Shown piece by piece: positions 56,403 to 64,000 of a stretch of DNA of 64,000 nucleotides. A model generated the notes under the pieces. That model was not told the origin of the DNA and did not search any database. It worked only from the letters and a program-made list of their open reading frames with translations. The DNA is from Ilyobacter polytropus DSM 2926 (GTDB lineage: Bacteria; Fusobacteriota; Fusobacteriia; Fusobacteriales; Fusobacteriaceae), in contig NC_014632.1 of assembly GCF_000165505.1 (NCBI RefSeq), positions 372,001-436,000 of the forward strand, read 5' to 3'. Positions within the stretch are counted from its first letter, which is position 1. Every line of letters starts with the position of its first letter. The translations under genes were made by a program, and so were the position numbers.

Positions 56403-57115
56403 TGACAGAAAGAAAACTGTATTTTAAATTAGATGGTCAAAGTCCAGTAGCAGAATCTCTGAGGGTACTGAGGACAAATATTCACTTTATAGATGAAAAA
56501 GAGAAAAAAACCGTAGTGGTAACAAGTGCAATCCCAAAAGAGGGAAAGAGTTTTATCGCAGCAAACTATGCCATGAGTGAGGCTATGGTTGGGAAAAAGG
56601 TATTATTGCTAGACTGTGACCTAAGAAGACCTAGGGCCCATTCTACTTTTGGAGTAGAAGGGAGACATGGATTATCTGAAGTTTTAATGGGTGAAAGAAA
56701 TGTGGAAGAACTAATTGTAAAAGAGGTAGAGAAGAATCTAGACCTGCTTCCTACTAAGCCTATGGAGCAGAATGTTACAGAGTTGCTTCAGAGTAAAAAA
56801 ATGGAGAGTTTAGTAGAAGAAGTTCAGGAAAAATATGATCTTGTAGTGATAGATACAGCACCTCTTATGGTTGCCACAGATGCGGCTATATTGTCAAAAA
56901 TATCAGACGGAGTAATATTTGTAAATGGATATGATATGGTCTCAAAGAAAGAACTTTTATATGCAAAGGAGATACTCTCTAGTGCCGGAGCCAATATCTA
57001 CGGAATGGTAGTAAACAAGATAGATAACAGTGGTTACGGATATGGGTATAAAAGTCACGGATATTACAACAATAACTATAGATACTATCAGGATTATATA
57101 AAGGAAGACAAGTAA
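56402..57115 (+). CDS. BY-kinase tyrosine autokinase (CpsD/CapB type)
   Basis: 237 residues. Walker A' TSAIPKEGKSF (41-51), Walker A-type LLLDCDLRRPRAH with the catalytic Asp pair, and Walker B DLVVIDTAPLM. The C-terminal tail is a tyrosine cluster (nine Tyr in the last 29 residues, such as GYGYGYKSHGYYNNNY), the expected autophosphorylation site. It overlaps the genes on both sides by one base (TAATG type), fitting a tight Wzz-kinase-phosphatase unit. Confidence 0.92.
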   Translation: MTERKLYFKLDGQSPVAESLRVLRTNIHFIDEKEKKTVVVTSAIPKEGKSFIAANYAMSEAMVGKKVLLLDCDLRRPRAHSTFGVEGRHGLSEVLMGERNVEELIVKEVEKNLDLLPTKPMEQNVTELLQSKKMESLVEEVQEKYDLVVIDTAPLMVATDAAILSKISDGVIFVNGYDMVSKKELLYAKEILSSAGANIYGMVVNKIDNSGYGYGYKSHGYYNNNYRYYQDYIKEDK

Positions 57116-57888
57116 TGATAGACCTGCATTGCCATATAATTCCAGGAATAGATGACGGATCACATAATCTAGAAGAATCAATAGAGATGGCAAGATCAGC
57201 CTATAAACTGGGCTATAAGGAAATATGCTGTACTTCTCATTATGCCAATGGAAAGTATGAGAATATAGGTTATCAAGAAAAATTTTATGAGTTGTCAAAA
57301 GCCCTGGAAAAAGAAAAGATTCTGATAAAGATACACACTGGAAATGAACTTTATCTGGATCCTGAAGGATTGAAGGCAGTGGCAGAGGGAAAGGTAAATC
57401 CAATGGGGAACAGCAACTATCTCCTAGTGGAAGCCGCCGTAGGGATGACTTCTGAGTCGTTAATCAAGGCAATAGAAAAAATTATACAGCTGGGATACAA
57501 GCCTGTGCTGGCCCATGTTGAAAGATACTTCTTTCTCACAATAAATGATGTGAAAAAAATAGAAAAGCTGGGAGTTGTTCTACAGGTTAATCTCAGCTCA
57601 TTCTCTAACTCACTGAAAAAAAGAACCAGAGCTCTTTTGGATAAAAACGTAATCCACATAGTGGCATCTGATTCTCACGGCAGTGTAAAAAGAAATTATG
57701 AAAATGCAGCGACAGGACTACATGAACTGGAGAAAATAGCAGGAAAAAATCGGACAAAGCTTCTGACAGAGATAAATCCCAAGAGGATATTAGAAGACTG
57801 TCAGATAGAAGGGGGAGGACATGAAAAGGAACAAGATATTAACAGCAGCTTTTTTAGCAGTTTCTTTGGTAAGTTTTTCAGAAGATAG
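57115..57888 (+). CDS. PHP-family protein-tyrosine phosphatase (CpsB/YwqE type)
   Basis: 257 residues. Metal-binding HCH (5-7) in MIDLHCHIIPGIDDGS, CTSHY, GNELYL, LAHVERY and ASDSHG give the PHP layout of manganese-dependent phosphatases that dephosphorylate the adjacent kinase. The last 68 bases overlap the TolC-like gene, a long overlap for this operon, though both ends look real. Confidence 0.9.
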   Translation: MIDLHCHIIPGIDDGSHNLEESIEMARSAYKLGYKEICCTSHYANGKYENIGYQEKFYELSKALEKEKILIKIHTGNELYLDPEGLKAVAEGKVNPMGNSNYLLVEAAVGMTSESLIKAIEKIIQLGYKPVLAHVERYFFLTINDVKKIEKLGVVLQVNLSSFSNSLKKRTRALLDKNVIHIVASDSHGSVKRNYENAATGLHELEKIAGKNRTKLLTEINPKRILEDCQIEGGGHEKEQDINSSFFSSFFGKFFRR

Positions 57889-59080
57889 AATGGATTTGGA
57901 TGCAGTTCTACAAGAGATAGATAAAAATAACCCTGAAATGAGAATACAAAATCTGGAAACGAAGGTCACAGACCTAGAAAAAAAGAAGTTTTTAAAAGAT
58001 TTGCTTCCAAAAGTTAACTTAAGTATTGATAAAGATTTTGTTGAAGACTCTGAAGATGAAAAAAACGAGTGGCATATGGAAGAGGGGTTAGGTCCTCAAA
58101 GCATAGGTGTTGAGATACCAATATATACAGGTGGTGAGCTCAGAGCCTACTATAATAAGGCAAAAATATCTCATGAAATTTCAAAAAAACAGCTAAATCT
58201 TGTGAAATATCAGATAGAAGAAGAGGCTATAAAAAAATATTTTCAGATCCTAAACCTCAGGAAGCAAAAAGAAATAGCCCAGATGGTTATTGATAACCTA
58301 AATAAACAGGGAGAGAGACTAGAGAAATTATTTAACAACGGAATGTTGGTACCTAAATCAGAAGTTTTGAAAGTAAAGTCCAACATCATATCCAATGAAG
58401 TTATAAAAATGAGGAGAGCGGAGGAACAGAGATCCGCCGAAGAAGAATTACTCTTATTATTGGGGAAATCAGTGGAAAGTCAGATAGAATTAGATGAATA
58501 TTTATATGATGATATAAATATTGATATTTATAACCCAGAAAAAGATAGTCAAATTGCAATTGAAAGTGGTAGCGCAGCTATAAAAGAGGAACTTTTGGTA
58601 GACAGATCAAAAGCAGATTTGAAAATATCTAAATCAGAATACTTACCTAAAATCTACCTTGATTCTGAGTATAGATTGAAAAAAGATGATGATGAATATT
58701 CAGACTATCAAGTATCCTTGGTAGCTGATTGGGAAATATTTAACTGGGGTAGAACTGGAGATGATGTGCTTCAGAAATCTACTGTGTTAGAACAGGCAGA
58801 GATTCTACGTGACAGAAATTTGGAAGAGATAAAACTAAATATAAGAAATAAATACAGGGATATAAAGACCCTTTATGCAGAGGTGGACTCACAAAAGACA
58901 AAGCTTGATCTAGAAAAGGAAAACATGAGAATAGACAACCTCAGATATGTAAACGGAATGGTTAGTTCACTAGATTATCTAGACTCTGTAAACAGGCTAA
59001 AGAGTGCAGAAGAGGAGTATTATTCACTCCAAAGAGAACTAGTCCTTGCAGTGAGGGAGTACGAGAACCTGCTCAAATAA
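57821..59080 (+). CDS. TolC-family outer-membrane efflux protein
   Basis: 419 residues with a signal peptide (MKRNKILTAAFLAVSLVSFS) right after a GGGGGAGGAC ribosome site. Helical hairpin repeats typical of OEP: the N-terminal LDAVLQEIDKNNPEMRI, VKYQIEEEAIKKYFQILNLR, and the second half LRYVNGMVSSLDYLDSVNRL ending in VREYENLLK. Should form the outer channel for the HlyD- and MacB-like proteins downstream. A family A hairpin unit separates it from the next gene. Confidence 0.9.
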   Translation: MKRNKILTAAFLAVSLVSFSEDRMDLDAVLQEIDKNNPEMRIQNLETKVTDLEKKKFLKDLLPKVNLSIDKDFVEDSEDEKNEWHMEEGLGPQSIGVEIPIYTGGELRAYYNKAKISHEISKKQLNLVKYQIEEEAIKKYFQILNLRKQKEIAQMVIDNLNKQGERLEKLFNNGMLVPKSEVLKVKSNIISNEVIKMRRAEEQRSAEEELLLLLGKSVESQIELDEYLYDDINIDIYNPEKDSQIAIESGSAAIKEELLVDRSKADLKISKSEYLPKIYLDSEYRLKKDDDEYSDYQVSLVADWEIFNWGRTGDDVLQKSTVLEQAEILRDRNLEEIKLNIRNKYRDIKTLYAEVDSQKTKLDLEKENMRIDNLRYVNGMVSSLDYLDSVNRLKSAEEEYYSLQRELVLAVREYENLLK

Positions 59081-59241
59081 AAAATATATAAAAAAGAAAT
59101 CAAAAGATTCTGGCCACAGAGTGTCACAGAGGAAAAGAGAGAGTTTCCCAGAGAAATACTAAAAGATATTTATAAATTATGTCAATAAAAAGATTTTCTC
59201 TGTGCAGCTCATGTTTAAGACTCTGTGTAACTCTGCGAGCT
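59081..59241 (+). repeat. single family A hairpin unit between tolC-like and hlyD-like genes
   Basis: Same unit as in the 54767 array, beginning with its tail (AAAAAATATATAAAAAAGAA) directly after the TolC stop, then GGCCACAGAGTGTCACAGAGG, the GACATT-like centre (GATATTTATAAATTATGTC) and TTCTCTGTGCAGCTCATG, CTCTGTGTAACTCTG. Confidence 0.88.
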
Positions 59242-59298
59242 AAGGTTTTTTTAGGGAATATGAAGTTTTTGAAGATACTGGAATATTGGGAGTGAAAG

Positions 59299-60627
59299 AT
59301 GAAGAAAAAGTTGATAATAGGAGGGGCTGTATTTTTGATGGTCCTGGGGGTAGCTGGATTTGCCCTAGATGGCAAGTCTGATGAAAAAAAAGTGAGGCTG
59401 GAAAAAATAGTCAAGGGAGATATGGAAGAGAGTCTTGTATTTGAAGGGATAGTAGAGCCAAAGGAGACTATGCCTATATATATAGAGGCCTCTGCTGTAG
59501 TGGACAAGATCCTAGTAGACGAGGGAAGTGAGGTCTCTGCAGGGGATTCGCTGCTAGAATTCAGTGCAGGGTCAAAATTAGAACTAGAGAGAGAACTGCA
59601 GATGCTAGACCTTGACATGAAAAGTGTGGAGATGCAGATAGAAGATCTAAACTCAGGGTCTACTAAGCTAGAACTTGATAATAAACAGCTAGAAATAAAG
59701 AGCCTAGAAGAAGAGATAAAAGGTATGAACAGAAATCTAAAGGTAGTGTCCTTTGAGGCACAGACTTTTCGTCAGCAGGCTGATGTAAAGATGGACCTAC
59801 TGAAGCAGCAGGGAGTCTCCTCAGTAGAGGCAAATGAAGCCTTAAGTGATGCCAACAGAAAAGAGATGGAACTAGAAGATCTGAAAACCAGCCTAGATCT
59901 ATCGAGACAAAAATATGAACTTATGGTTTTAAGTTATGATAGATTGAAAAGAGAGTTAAATTTACAGGAAAATAATATAAAAGGAAACTTAAAGAAGTTC
60001 GCCCTAAAAAGAGATGACCTGGCAGAGAAACTGGCCAAGGTGGGGGAACCATTGAAATCACCTATAGACGGGATAATAACTGGCATATACATAGAACAGG
60101 GAACACCAGTAAGGGCTGGATCCAGACTTATGGAGATATCCAAGATGGGTGAGAATAAGATAAAAATGGAGATACCTGTGTATCAGGCTAAATGGGTTAT
60201 CCCAGGACAAAAGGCAACTATAACTATGAGGGAGTCTGCAGAAGATGTAACTTATGATGGGAAAGTAGAAAGTGTATCTAAGACTGCCAAGGTTGTAAAA
60301 ACAGGAAATTATGAGGACAGGATTATAGAGGTGGAAGTATCTCTAGAAAATTCTCAAGGTCTAAAACCTGGATATGCAACTACTGTGGAGATAGCAGGAA
60401 ACAGTAAGGACCAGGTAAAATTAGTGGACTCTATAGCGGTAATGGAAGAAAACGGAAAAAACTATGTCTATGTCTATGAGGGAGATACGGTAAAGAAGAC
60501 CCTTGTAGAGATAGGAGCCAAAACTTTATCTAAGTATGAGGTGCTAAACCTTGCTGAAGGAACAGAGATAGTCTTAAACAGCTACCAGGTCCAAGACGGT
60601 GACAAGGTAGAAGTCTTACAAGATTAA
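59299..60627 (+). CDS. HlyD/MacA-type membrane-fusion (adaptor) protein
   Basis: 442 residues. N-terminal membrane anchor (LIIGGAVFLMVLGVAGFAL), a lipoyl-like segment (VVDKILVDEGSEVSAGDSLL), a long coiled-coil region (about 95-225, rich in Leu/Glu/Lys), a second lipoyl half (PLKSPIDGIITGIYIEQGT) and a beta-barrel (VIPGQKATITMRE). It links an inner-membrane pump to the TolC-like channel. Flanked on both sides by family A repeats. Confidence 0.9.
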   Translation: MKKKLIIGGAVFLMVLGVAGFALDGKSDEKKVRLEKIVKGDMEESLVFEGIVEPKETMPIYIEASAVVDKILVDEGSEVSAGDSLLEFSAGSKLELERELQMLDLDMKSVEMQIEDLNSGSTKLELDNKQLEIKSLEEEIKGMNRNLKVVSFEAQTFRQQADVKMDLLKQQGVSSVEANEALSDANRKEMELEDLKTSLDLSRQKYELMVLSYDRLKRELNLQENNIKGNLKKFALKRDDLAEKLAKVGEPLKSPIDGIITGIYIEQGTPVRAGSRLMEISKMGENKIKMEIPVYQAKWVIPGQKATITMRESAEDVTYDGKVESVSKTAKVVKTGNYEDRIIEVEVSLENSQGLKPGYATTVEIAGNSKDQVKLVDSIAVMEENGKNYVYVYEGDTVKKTLVEIGAKTLSKYEVLNLAEGTEIVLNSYQVQDGDKVEVLQD

Positions 60628-60638
60628 AAAACTTTTTT

Positions 60639-60686
60639 GGTCACAGAGTTCCACAGAGGGAAAGAGAGAGGTTCACAGAGAAAAGA
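60639..60686 (+). repeat. family A left arm upstream of the GxxExxY gene
   Basis: GGTCACAGAGTTCCACAGAGG, then AGAGAGAGGTTCACAGAGAAAAG. Only the left-arm words; the centre and right arm are replaced by the GxxExxY gene 20 bases later. Confidence 0.78.
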
Positions 60687-60705
60687 TAATATAAGAGGTG
60701 GACTT

Positions 60706-61086
60706 ATGGAATTAAATGAGCTGACACAAAAAATTATTGGTTGTGCAATAGAAGTCCATAAAACTTTAGGACCCGGGATGCTTGAAAGTACCTATGAGGA
60801 ATGTCTGAAATTTGAACTGGAAAAAAAAGGTATAAAAGTTGAACAGCAAAAAGAATTGCCGTTAATTTATAAAGGACTGTTAATTGAAAATGCTTATAAG
60901 TTGGACCTGATAATTGAGGATAAGATAATATTGGAGTTAAAATCGGTTGAAAAAATTAAAGGTGTGCATAAGGCACAATTATTGACCTATCTTAAATTGT
61001 CAAATAAAGAGCTGGGGCTATTAATTAATTTCAACGTGGATCTATTGAAAGATGGAATAACAAGGTTAAAAAATAGGGGAAAATAG
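60706..61086 (+). CDS. GxxExxY family protein (PD-(D/E)XK nuclease-like)
   Basis: 126 residues from ATG 60706 (AGAGGTGG upstream); a longer in-frame start at 60637 would translate repeat DNA and is rejected. The family name motif is GMLESTY (G24, E27, Y30) in LGPGMLESTYEECL. Downstream, LDLIIED (Asp 67) and ILELKSV (Glu 77, Lys 79) give the D-x(n)-E-x-K layout of PD-(D/E)XK enzymes. Family function is unknown (TIGR04256/PF13366 as I recall). It splits the HlyD and MacB genes and sits between family A repeats, suggesting insertion of a gene-bearing repeat element into the exporter operon. Confidence 0.88.
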   Translation: MELNELTQKIIGCAIEVHKTLGPGMLESTYEECLKFELEKKGIKVEQQKELPLIYKGLLIENAYKLDLIIEDKIILELKSVEKIKGVHKAQLLTYLKLSNKELGLLINFNVDLLKDGITRLKNRGK

Positions 61087-61096
61087 AATAATTTTT

Positions 61097-61225
61097 GCCA
61101 CAGAGTTACGCAGAGGAAAAGAGAGAGTTACGCAGAGAAATACTAAAAGATATTTATAAATTATGTCAATAAAAAGATTTTCTCTGTGCAGCTTATGTTT
61201 AAGACTCTGTGTAGCTCTGTGAGCT
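61097..61225 (+). repeat. family A hairpin unit downstream of the GxxExxY gene
   Basis: GCCACAGAGTTACGCAGAGG, GAGAGTTACGCAGAGAAATA, then the centre AAAGATATTTATAAATTATG and the right arm TTCTCTGTGCAGCTTATG, CTCTGTGTAGCTCTGTGAGC. A complete unit 10 bases after the stop codon. Confidence 0.88.
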
Positions 61226-61246
61226 AAAAAAGGTTTGGGGGTAGAG

Positions 61247-62335
61247 ATGAGTTTCTGGATGGCTTGGAAGATGATATGGGAGAATAAAAAGCGGAGCCTT
61301 TTTTCCCTCTGTGGGGTGCTCATGGGGATAAGCTCTATAATAGTTATATTTTCCCTGGCTGAGGGTGGGAAGGACCTTATAAAAAGCGATCTTTCCAGCC
61401 TGGCTGAAAACAGGGTAATGATAGGGGGAGAAAACTTATCTGTAAGAGACGGAAACTTACTAGAAGATATTCCCTTTGTGAAATATGCCTTTTTTCCAGA
61501 TGCCAAAAGGGATACAGGTGAACTTATCCTTACAGGCTACTCACAAAAATCCCTTTTAGCTATGGGATATCCCAGCAATCTAAAAGACAGAGAGATACTC
61601 CTCGAGGAAAATACTTCCAAGAAACTCTATGGTGATGCTGACCCAAGTGGTAAAGAGATAGAATTGGGTGAAAGAAAAGAAAAGTATATTATCCAAGGTG
61701 TCTATAGAGAAAAAAATCCTCTGGAATCTGTAAATGATAGGGAAACTGGAATAACCTCTCTCTCAAATTTAGCGAATATGACAGGCTTAAATAGGTTTTC
61801 TAAGGTTGTTGTGTCCTTTTATGAGGAAGAAGACGGAGAAAAACTGGCTCCCTTGATAATAGACAGGCTAAAAAATGTCCACGGAGGACGGGGAGACTAT
61901 ATTATCATGGAAAACTCAGGAAAGTATAAGAAGGTAGAGAAGATAAAAAATACTCTGAATATATTCCTAGCTGCCATAGGCTTGGTGGCTCTCATCATGG
62001 GTGGACTTGGAATAAGCAACCTCATGGCGGCCATGGTAAGGGAAAGGACTCCACATATAGGAATACTCCGTGCCATGGGGGCAGGGAAAAACTTCATCAT
62101 GACCACTTTCCTTATAGAGGCTGCCTGTATATCAGTAACAGGGGGAATCATAGGGATAATAGCAGGGGTAAATGGATCAAAAGTCATCGGGAAGCTTATA
62201 GAGGTGCCTCCGATATTCATGGGGAAACATATTGTTATGACTCTTGTTGTGTCGGGTTTACTTGGGGTGGCCTTTGGGATATTGCCTGCCAAGAAAGCGG
62301 CTGACATGGATACTGTGGAGGCTCTGAGGGTATAA
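61247..62335 (+). CDS. MacB/FtsX-type ABC transporter permease without ATPase
   Basis: 362 residues from ATG 61247 (TTTGGGGGT upstream). N-terminal membrane segment (SLCGVLMGISSIIVIF), a MacB periplasmic core domain, then three C-terminal segments including the FtsX-type block GISNLMAAMVRERTPHIGIL and RAMGAGK. MacB normally has its ATPase fused at the N-terminus, and split systems have it next door; neither is here, so a partner ATPase must be elsewhere or the exporter is incomplete. Confidence 0.88.
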   Translation: MSFWMAWKMIWENKKRSLFSLCGVLMGISSIIVIFSLAEGGKDLIKSDLSSLAENRVMIGGENLSVRDGNLLEDIPFVKYAFFPDAKRDTGELILTGYSQKSLLAMGYPSNLKDREILLEENTSKKLYGDADPSGKEIELGERKEKYIIQGVYREKNPLESVNDRETGITSLSNLANMTGLNRFSKVVVSFYEEEDGEKLAPLIIDRLKNVHGGRGDYIIMENSGKYKKVEKIKNTLNIFLAAIGLVALIMGGLGISNLMAAMVRERTPHIGILRAMGAGKNFIMTTFLIEAACISVTGGIIGIIAGVNGSKVIGKLIEVPPIFMGKHIVMTLVVSGLLGVAFGILPAKKAADMDTVEALRV

Positions 62336-62350
62336 GAGATAAAAGACTTT

Positions 62351-62605
62351 GTCACGAATTAAAAGATGAGTAATAGAATCTTTTTTGGTCACAGAGTTTC
62401 ACAGAGGAGAAGAGAGAGTTTCACGGAGAAAGATAAAGATAAAAAGATCTCGTCACGAATGTGCACGAATAAAAGATAAAGAAACTATGGTTTAGTCGCA
62501 GATTACACAAATTTTCACGAATTAAAAGATAAGTAATAGAATCTTTTTTGGTCACAGAGTTTCAGAGAGGAGAAGAGAGAGCTTCACAGAGAAAGATAAA
62601 GAATA
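62351..62605 (+). repeat. family A repeats after the MacB-like gene
   Basis: Two rounds of GTCACGAATTAAAAGATGAG / ACGAATTAAAAGATAAGTAA, AATAGAATCTTTTTTGGTCACAGAG, TTTCACAGAGGAGAAGAGAG and TTCACGGAGAAAGATAAAG. Starts 16 bases after the stop. Confidence 0.8.
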
Positions 62606-62660
62606 GAATATTTTGATTAAATTTTTTTAATAATATTGTGATGATTTGGTGGAGATAGAG

Positions 62661-62925
62661 TGAGTTTTATGGGAGAGACAAAGATAAAGAGGTTTAGTCG
62701 CAAATTACGCAAATTAACACGAATTTAGAAGATGAAAAATTTTGCTTACAGAGTTATACTGGGGGTAAAAGTGAGTTTTATGGGAGAGACAAAGACAAAG
62801 ATATTTAGTCACGAATTACACGAATTAACACTAATTTAGAAGATAAAGAAAATTTGCTTATAGAGTTTTGTGGAGATGAGAGTGGGTTTGATTTTAATAT
62901 TCGTGAGATTGGTGTAATTCGTGAC
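62661..62925 (+). repeat. diverged family A tandem with inverted end
   Basis: A roughly 111-bp direct repeat (GAGTTTTATGGGAGAGACAA at 62662 and 62773, followed by TTTAGTC..AAATTAC and AATTTAGAAGAT). At the end, GTCACGAATTACAC (62808-62821) pairs perfectly with GTGTAATTCGTGAC (62912-62925), the only inverted family A end in the window. A poly-A/T stretch follows. The region to 63180 is otherwise AT-rich, with an inverted repeat CACAAAAAT/ATTTTTGTG at 63029-63051. Confidence 0.75.
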
Positions 62926-63183
62926 AAAAAAAGATCTTTTTTTAAAAATATTTAACATTACAGCATGTGGAACAGGACTTTAAATATGGAATTATTCTAC
63001 ATGTTTTAATTTTAAAACTTTGATCTGACACAAAAATGACATATTTTTGTGAAAACTTAGGTGAAAATTTGCCTTGTTTTTAGTGATGGGAATAACTATT
63101 TGAAATTATAAATTAAGGGTTATAAAAATAAAAAAACTTTTGAAGATTTTAGACAGAAGTTTGTTAATAATGAGTAAAAATTC

Positions 63184-63213
63184 TTGTACAATATGGCTGA
63201 ACAGTGGTACTAT
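63184..63213 (+). promoter_or_regulatory. possible promoter of the glycosylphosphotransferase gene
   Basis: TTGTAC (63184-63189), 18 bases, TACTAT (63208-63213), 64 bases before the start. Suggests a separate transcript from the Wzz unit. Confidence 0.45.
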
Positions 63214-63277
63214 AAGGAATATATTCTGTAGGCAACTTAAAAAGATACTGAATAAAAAATGTAAGGTGGGAAAAATA

Positions 63278-64000
63278 ATGAGACATTTGAAAAATGCAGG
63301 GATGAGATCAGTCTATATATCAATTTTGTTTCTGATAAGCTTGATTTTATTTGATCATTACGGTCTTAAGCGTAATATTGTATTTTATGGAGGGTTTTTG
63401 TTGATCTCTATTTTTTACTATCTGTTTGATCTATTTAATTTTGATGTCCAGAAATATAGAGTTAGCAGTTTAATCACTTCTGGATTGATAAATATTCTTG
63501 GAATTATTATATCTTATATTTTTACAAAGAATCTTGGTTATATAAAGTTTTTTGTAAGTTTTTATTTTATTCACCATATTATCAGATATATTCTGCTTCT
63601 CGTTTTCACAAAAAAAATCCGAGTGGCAATAATCGGTAACAGAGACAAGACAGGAAGTATTATCGAATATCTAAGGATAAGTGATAAGTATAAATATATG
63701 GGTAGTTTTAATGTCGGTACTGAAACAGGTGAAGGCACAACCTACTGGGATATAAAAAATCTAAATAAAATTGTAAAAGAAGAAAAAATAAATAAAATAA
63801 TAGTTGCTGATACCAGGCATGATAAAGAAATTTCAAAACAATTATTAAAAATCAAATTAAACGGAGTAAAGGTAGTCGACCACCTAACCTTTAACCAAGA
63901 GGTAAAAGGGAAAATAGAGATAGAACATGTGGATGATAATTGGCTTTTATATGACTACGGATTCCATATATTTCATAATAATATTCAGAAGAGAGTGAAG
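63278..64000 (+). CDS. polyprenyl glycosylphosphotransferase (WcaJ-like), 5' part
   Basis: The first 241 residues, running off the right edge with no stop. AAGGTGGG precedes ATG 63278. Four hydrophobic segments (YISILFLISLILF, YGGFLLISIFYYLFDLF, LINILGIIISYIF and a fourth) are followed by a CoA_binding_3-like Rossmann region (RVAIIGNRDKTGSIIEYLRI, IIVADTRHDKE). The visible end EIEHVDDNWLLYDYGFHIF is the link that precedes the catalytic sugar-transferase domain in WcaJ/WbaP relatives. It would start repeat-unit synthesis for the polysaccharide controlled by Wzz and the kinase. Confidence 0.82.
   Translation, partial: MRHLKNAGMRSVYISILFLISLILFDHYGLKRNIVFYGGFLLISIFYYLFDLFNFDVQKYRVSSLITSGLINILGIIISYIFTKNLGYIKFFVSFYFIHHIIRYILLLVFTKKIRVAIIGNRDKTGSIIEYLRISDKYKYMGSFNVGTETGEGTTYWDIKNLNKIVKEEKINKIIVADTRHDKEISKQLLKIKLNGVKVVDHLTFNQEVKGKIEIEHVDDNWLLYDYGFHIFHNNIQKRVK

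Noticed and set aside
59124-59618. A 164-codon - strand ORF over the repeat and the start of the HlyD-like gene
   Set aside because: Antisense to a well supported gene, and its end is again translated repeat.
61066-61506. A 146-codon - strand ORF over the repeat and the start of the MacB-like gene
   Set aside because: Antisense to a well supported gene and to a repeat; partly repeat-derived peptide (HRATQSLKHKLHRENLF).
1-64000. tRNA, rRNA or classical insertion-sequence genes
   Set aside because: No cloverleaf-like GGTTCGAATC segments, rRNA blocks or transposase ORFs were seen; a computed scan could still find a missed tRNA.

Overview
The window is AT-rich and densely coded, mostly on the + strand. 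It looks like a chromosome segment of a Gram-negative anaerobe of the Fusobacteriota, perhaps Ilyobacter or Propionigenium-like. That is my inference from low GC, strong AGGAGG-type ribosome sites, a Gram-negative Lpt lipopolysaccharide export set, and protein flavour; no rRNA or other marker is present to prove it. I see no tRNA, rRNA, CRISPR array or classical transposase. Layout: 1-5180 is a ribose operon (end of an RbsR-like repressor, then rbsKDACB) with a perfect LacI-type operator before rbsK. 5500-8400 holds a sirtuin, ywbE, two paralogous secreted repeat proteins and a stop-interrupted small ORF. 8400-14480 is an amino-acid ABC importer with two binding proteins, followed by argH and argG. 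14600-23400 holds a MATE exporter, tatD, rlmA, acpS, a NuoE-like protein, prfB (with the RF2 +1 frameshift site) and gltX. 23400-30300 holds an EamA transporter, a CitA/DcuS-type two-component pair lacking the usual sensor domain, yhdH and a c-di-GMP signalling protein split in two at an A11 tract. 30500-51900 is a long housekeeping run: dus, mutS, a very large LptC/LptA-like protein split at an A8 tract, lptB, alaS, ruvX, secDF, alr, an rRNA methyltransferase, cvpA, lptFG, an M16 protease, dut, rodA and an RluA-type synthase. 51900-55650 is mostly repeats with a KTSC protein and two secreted or outer-membrane proteins. 55659-64000 starts a surface polysaccharide locus (Wzz, tyrosine kinase, PHP phosphatase) that also carries TolC-, HlyD- and MacB-like exporter genes and ends inside a polyprenyl glycosylphosphotransferase. 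The most unusual layer is the intergenic repeat system. Family A is built from CACAGAG/CACGGAG and GTCACGAAT/AACACGAAT words and forms long imperfect hairpins of about 160 bp. It occurs singly, in tandem arrays (four 161-162 bp units at 54767-55412; about 120 bp units at 52008-52550), and around a small PD-(D/E)XK-like gene of the GxxExxY family (60706-61086). Family B is a roughly 433 bp MITE-like element with terminal inverted repeats and a hairpin at each end. It has two full copies in opposite orientation (18601-19033 and 24731-25164) and several partial or mosaic copies. At least two copies that carry family A words start with the same terminal sequence as family B, so the two look like modules of one mosaic family. 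The working hypothesis, which is inference only, is that the GxxExxY protein is a trans-acting partner of the A repeats, as RAYT transposases are for REP elements. The Lpt genes (LptC/A, B, F, G), secDF, the outer-membrane proteins and the Wzz/TolC/HlyD locus together describe a double-membrane cell. Two genes, the c-di-GMP protein and LptC/A, are each broken in the same way: a -1 frame change exactly at an A-run containing the slippery heptamer A AAA AAA. This suggests slippage-based recoding or phase variation, with sequencing error as the main alternative.
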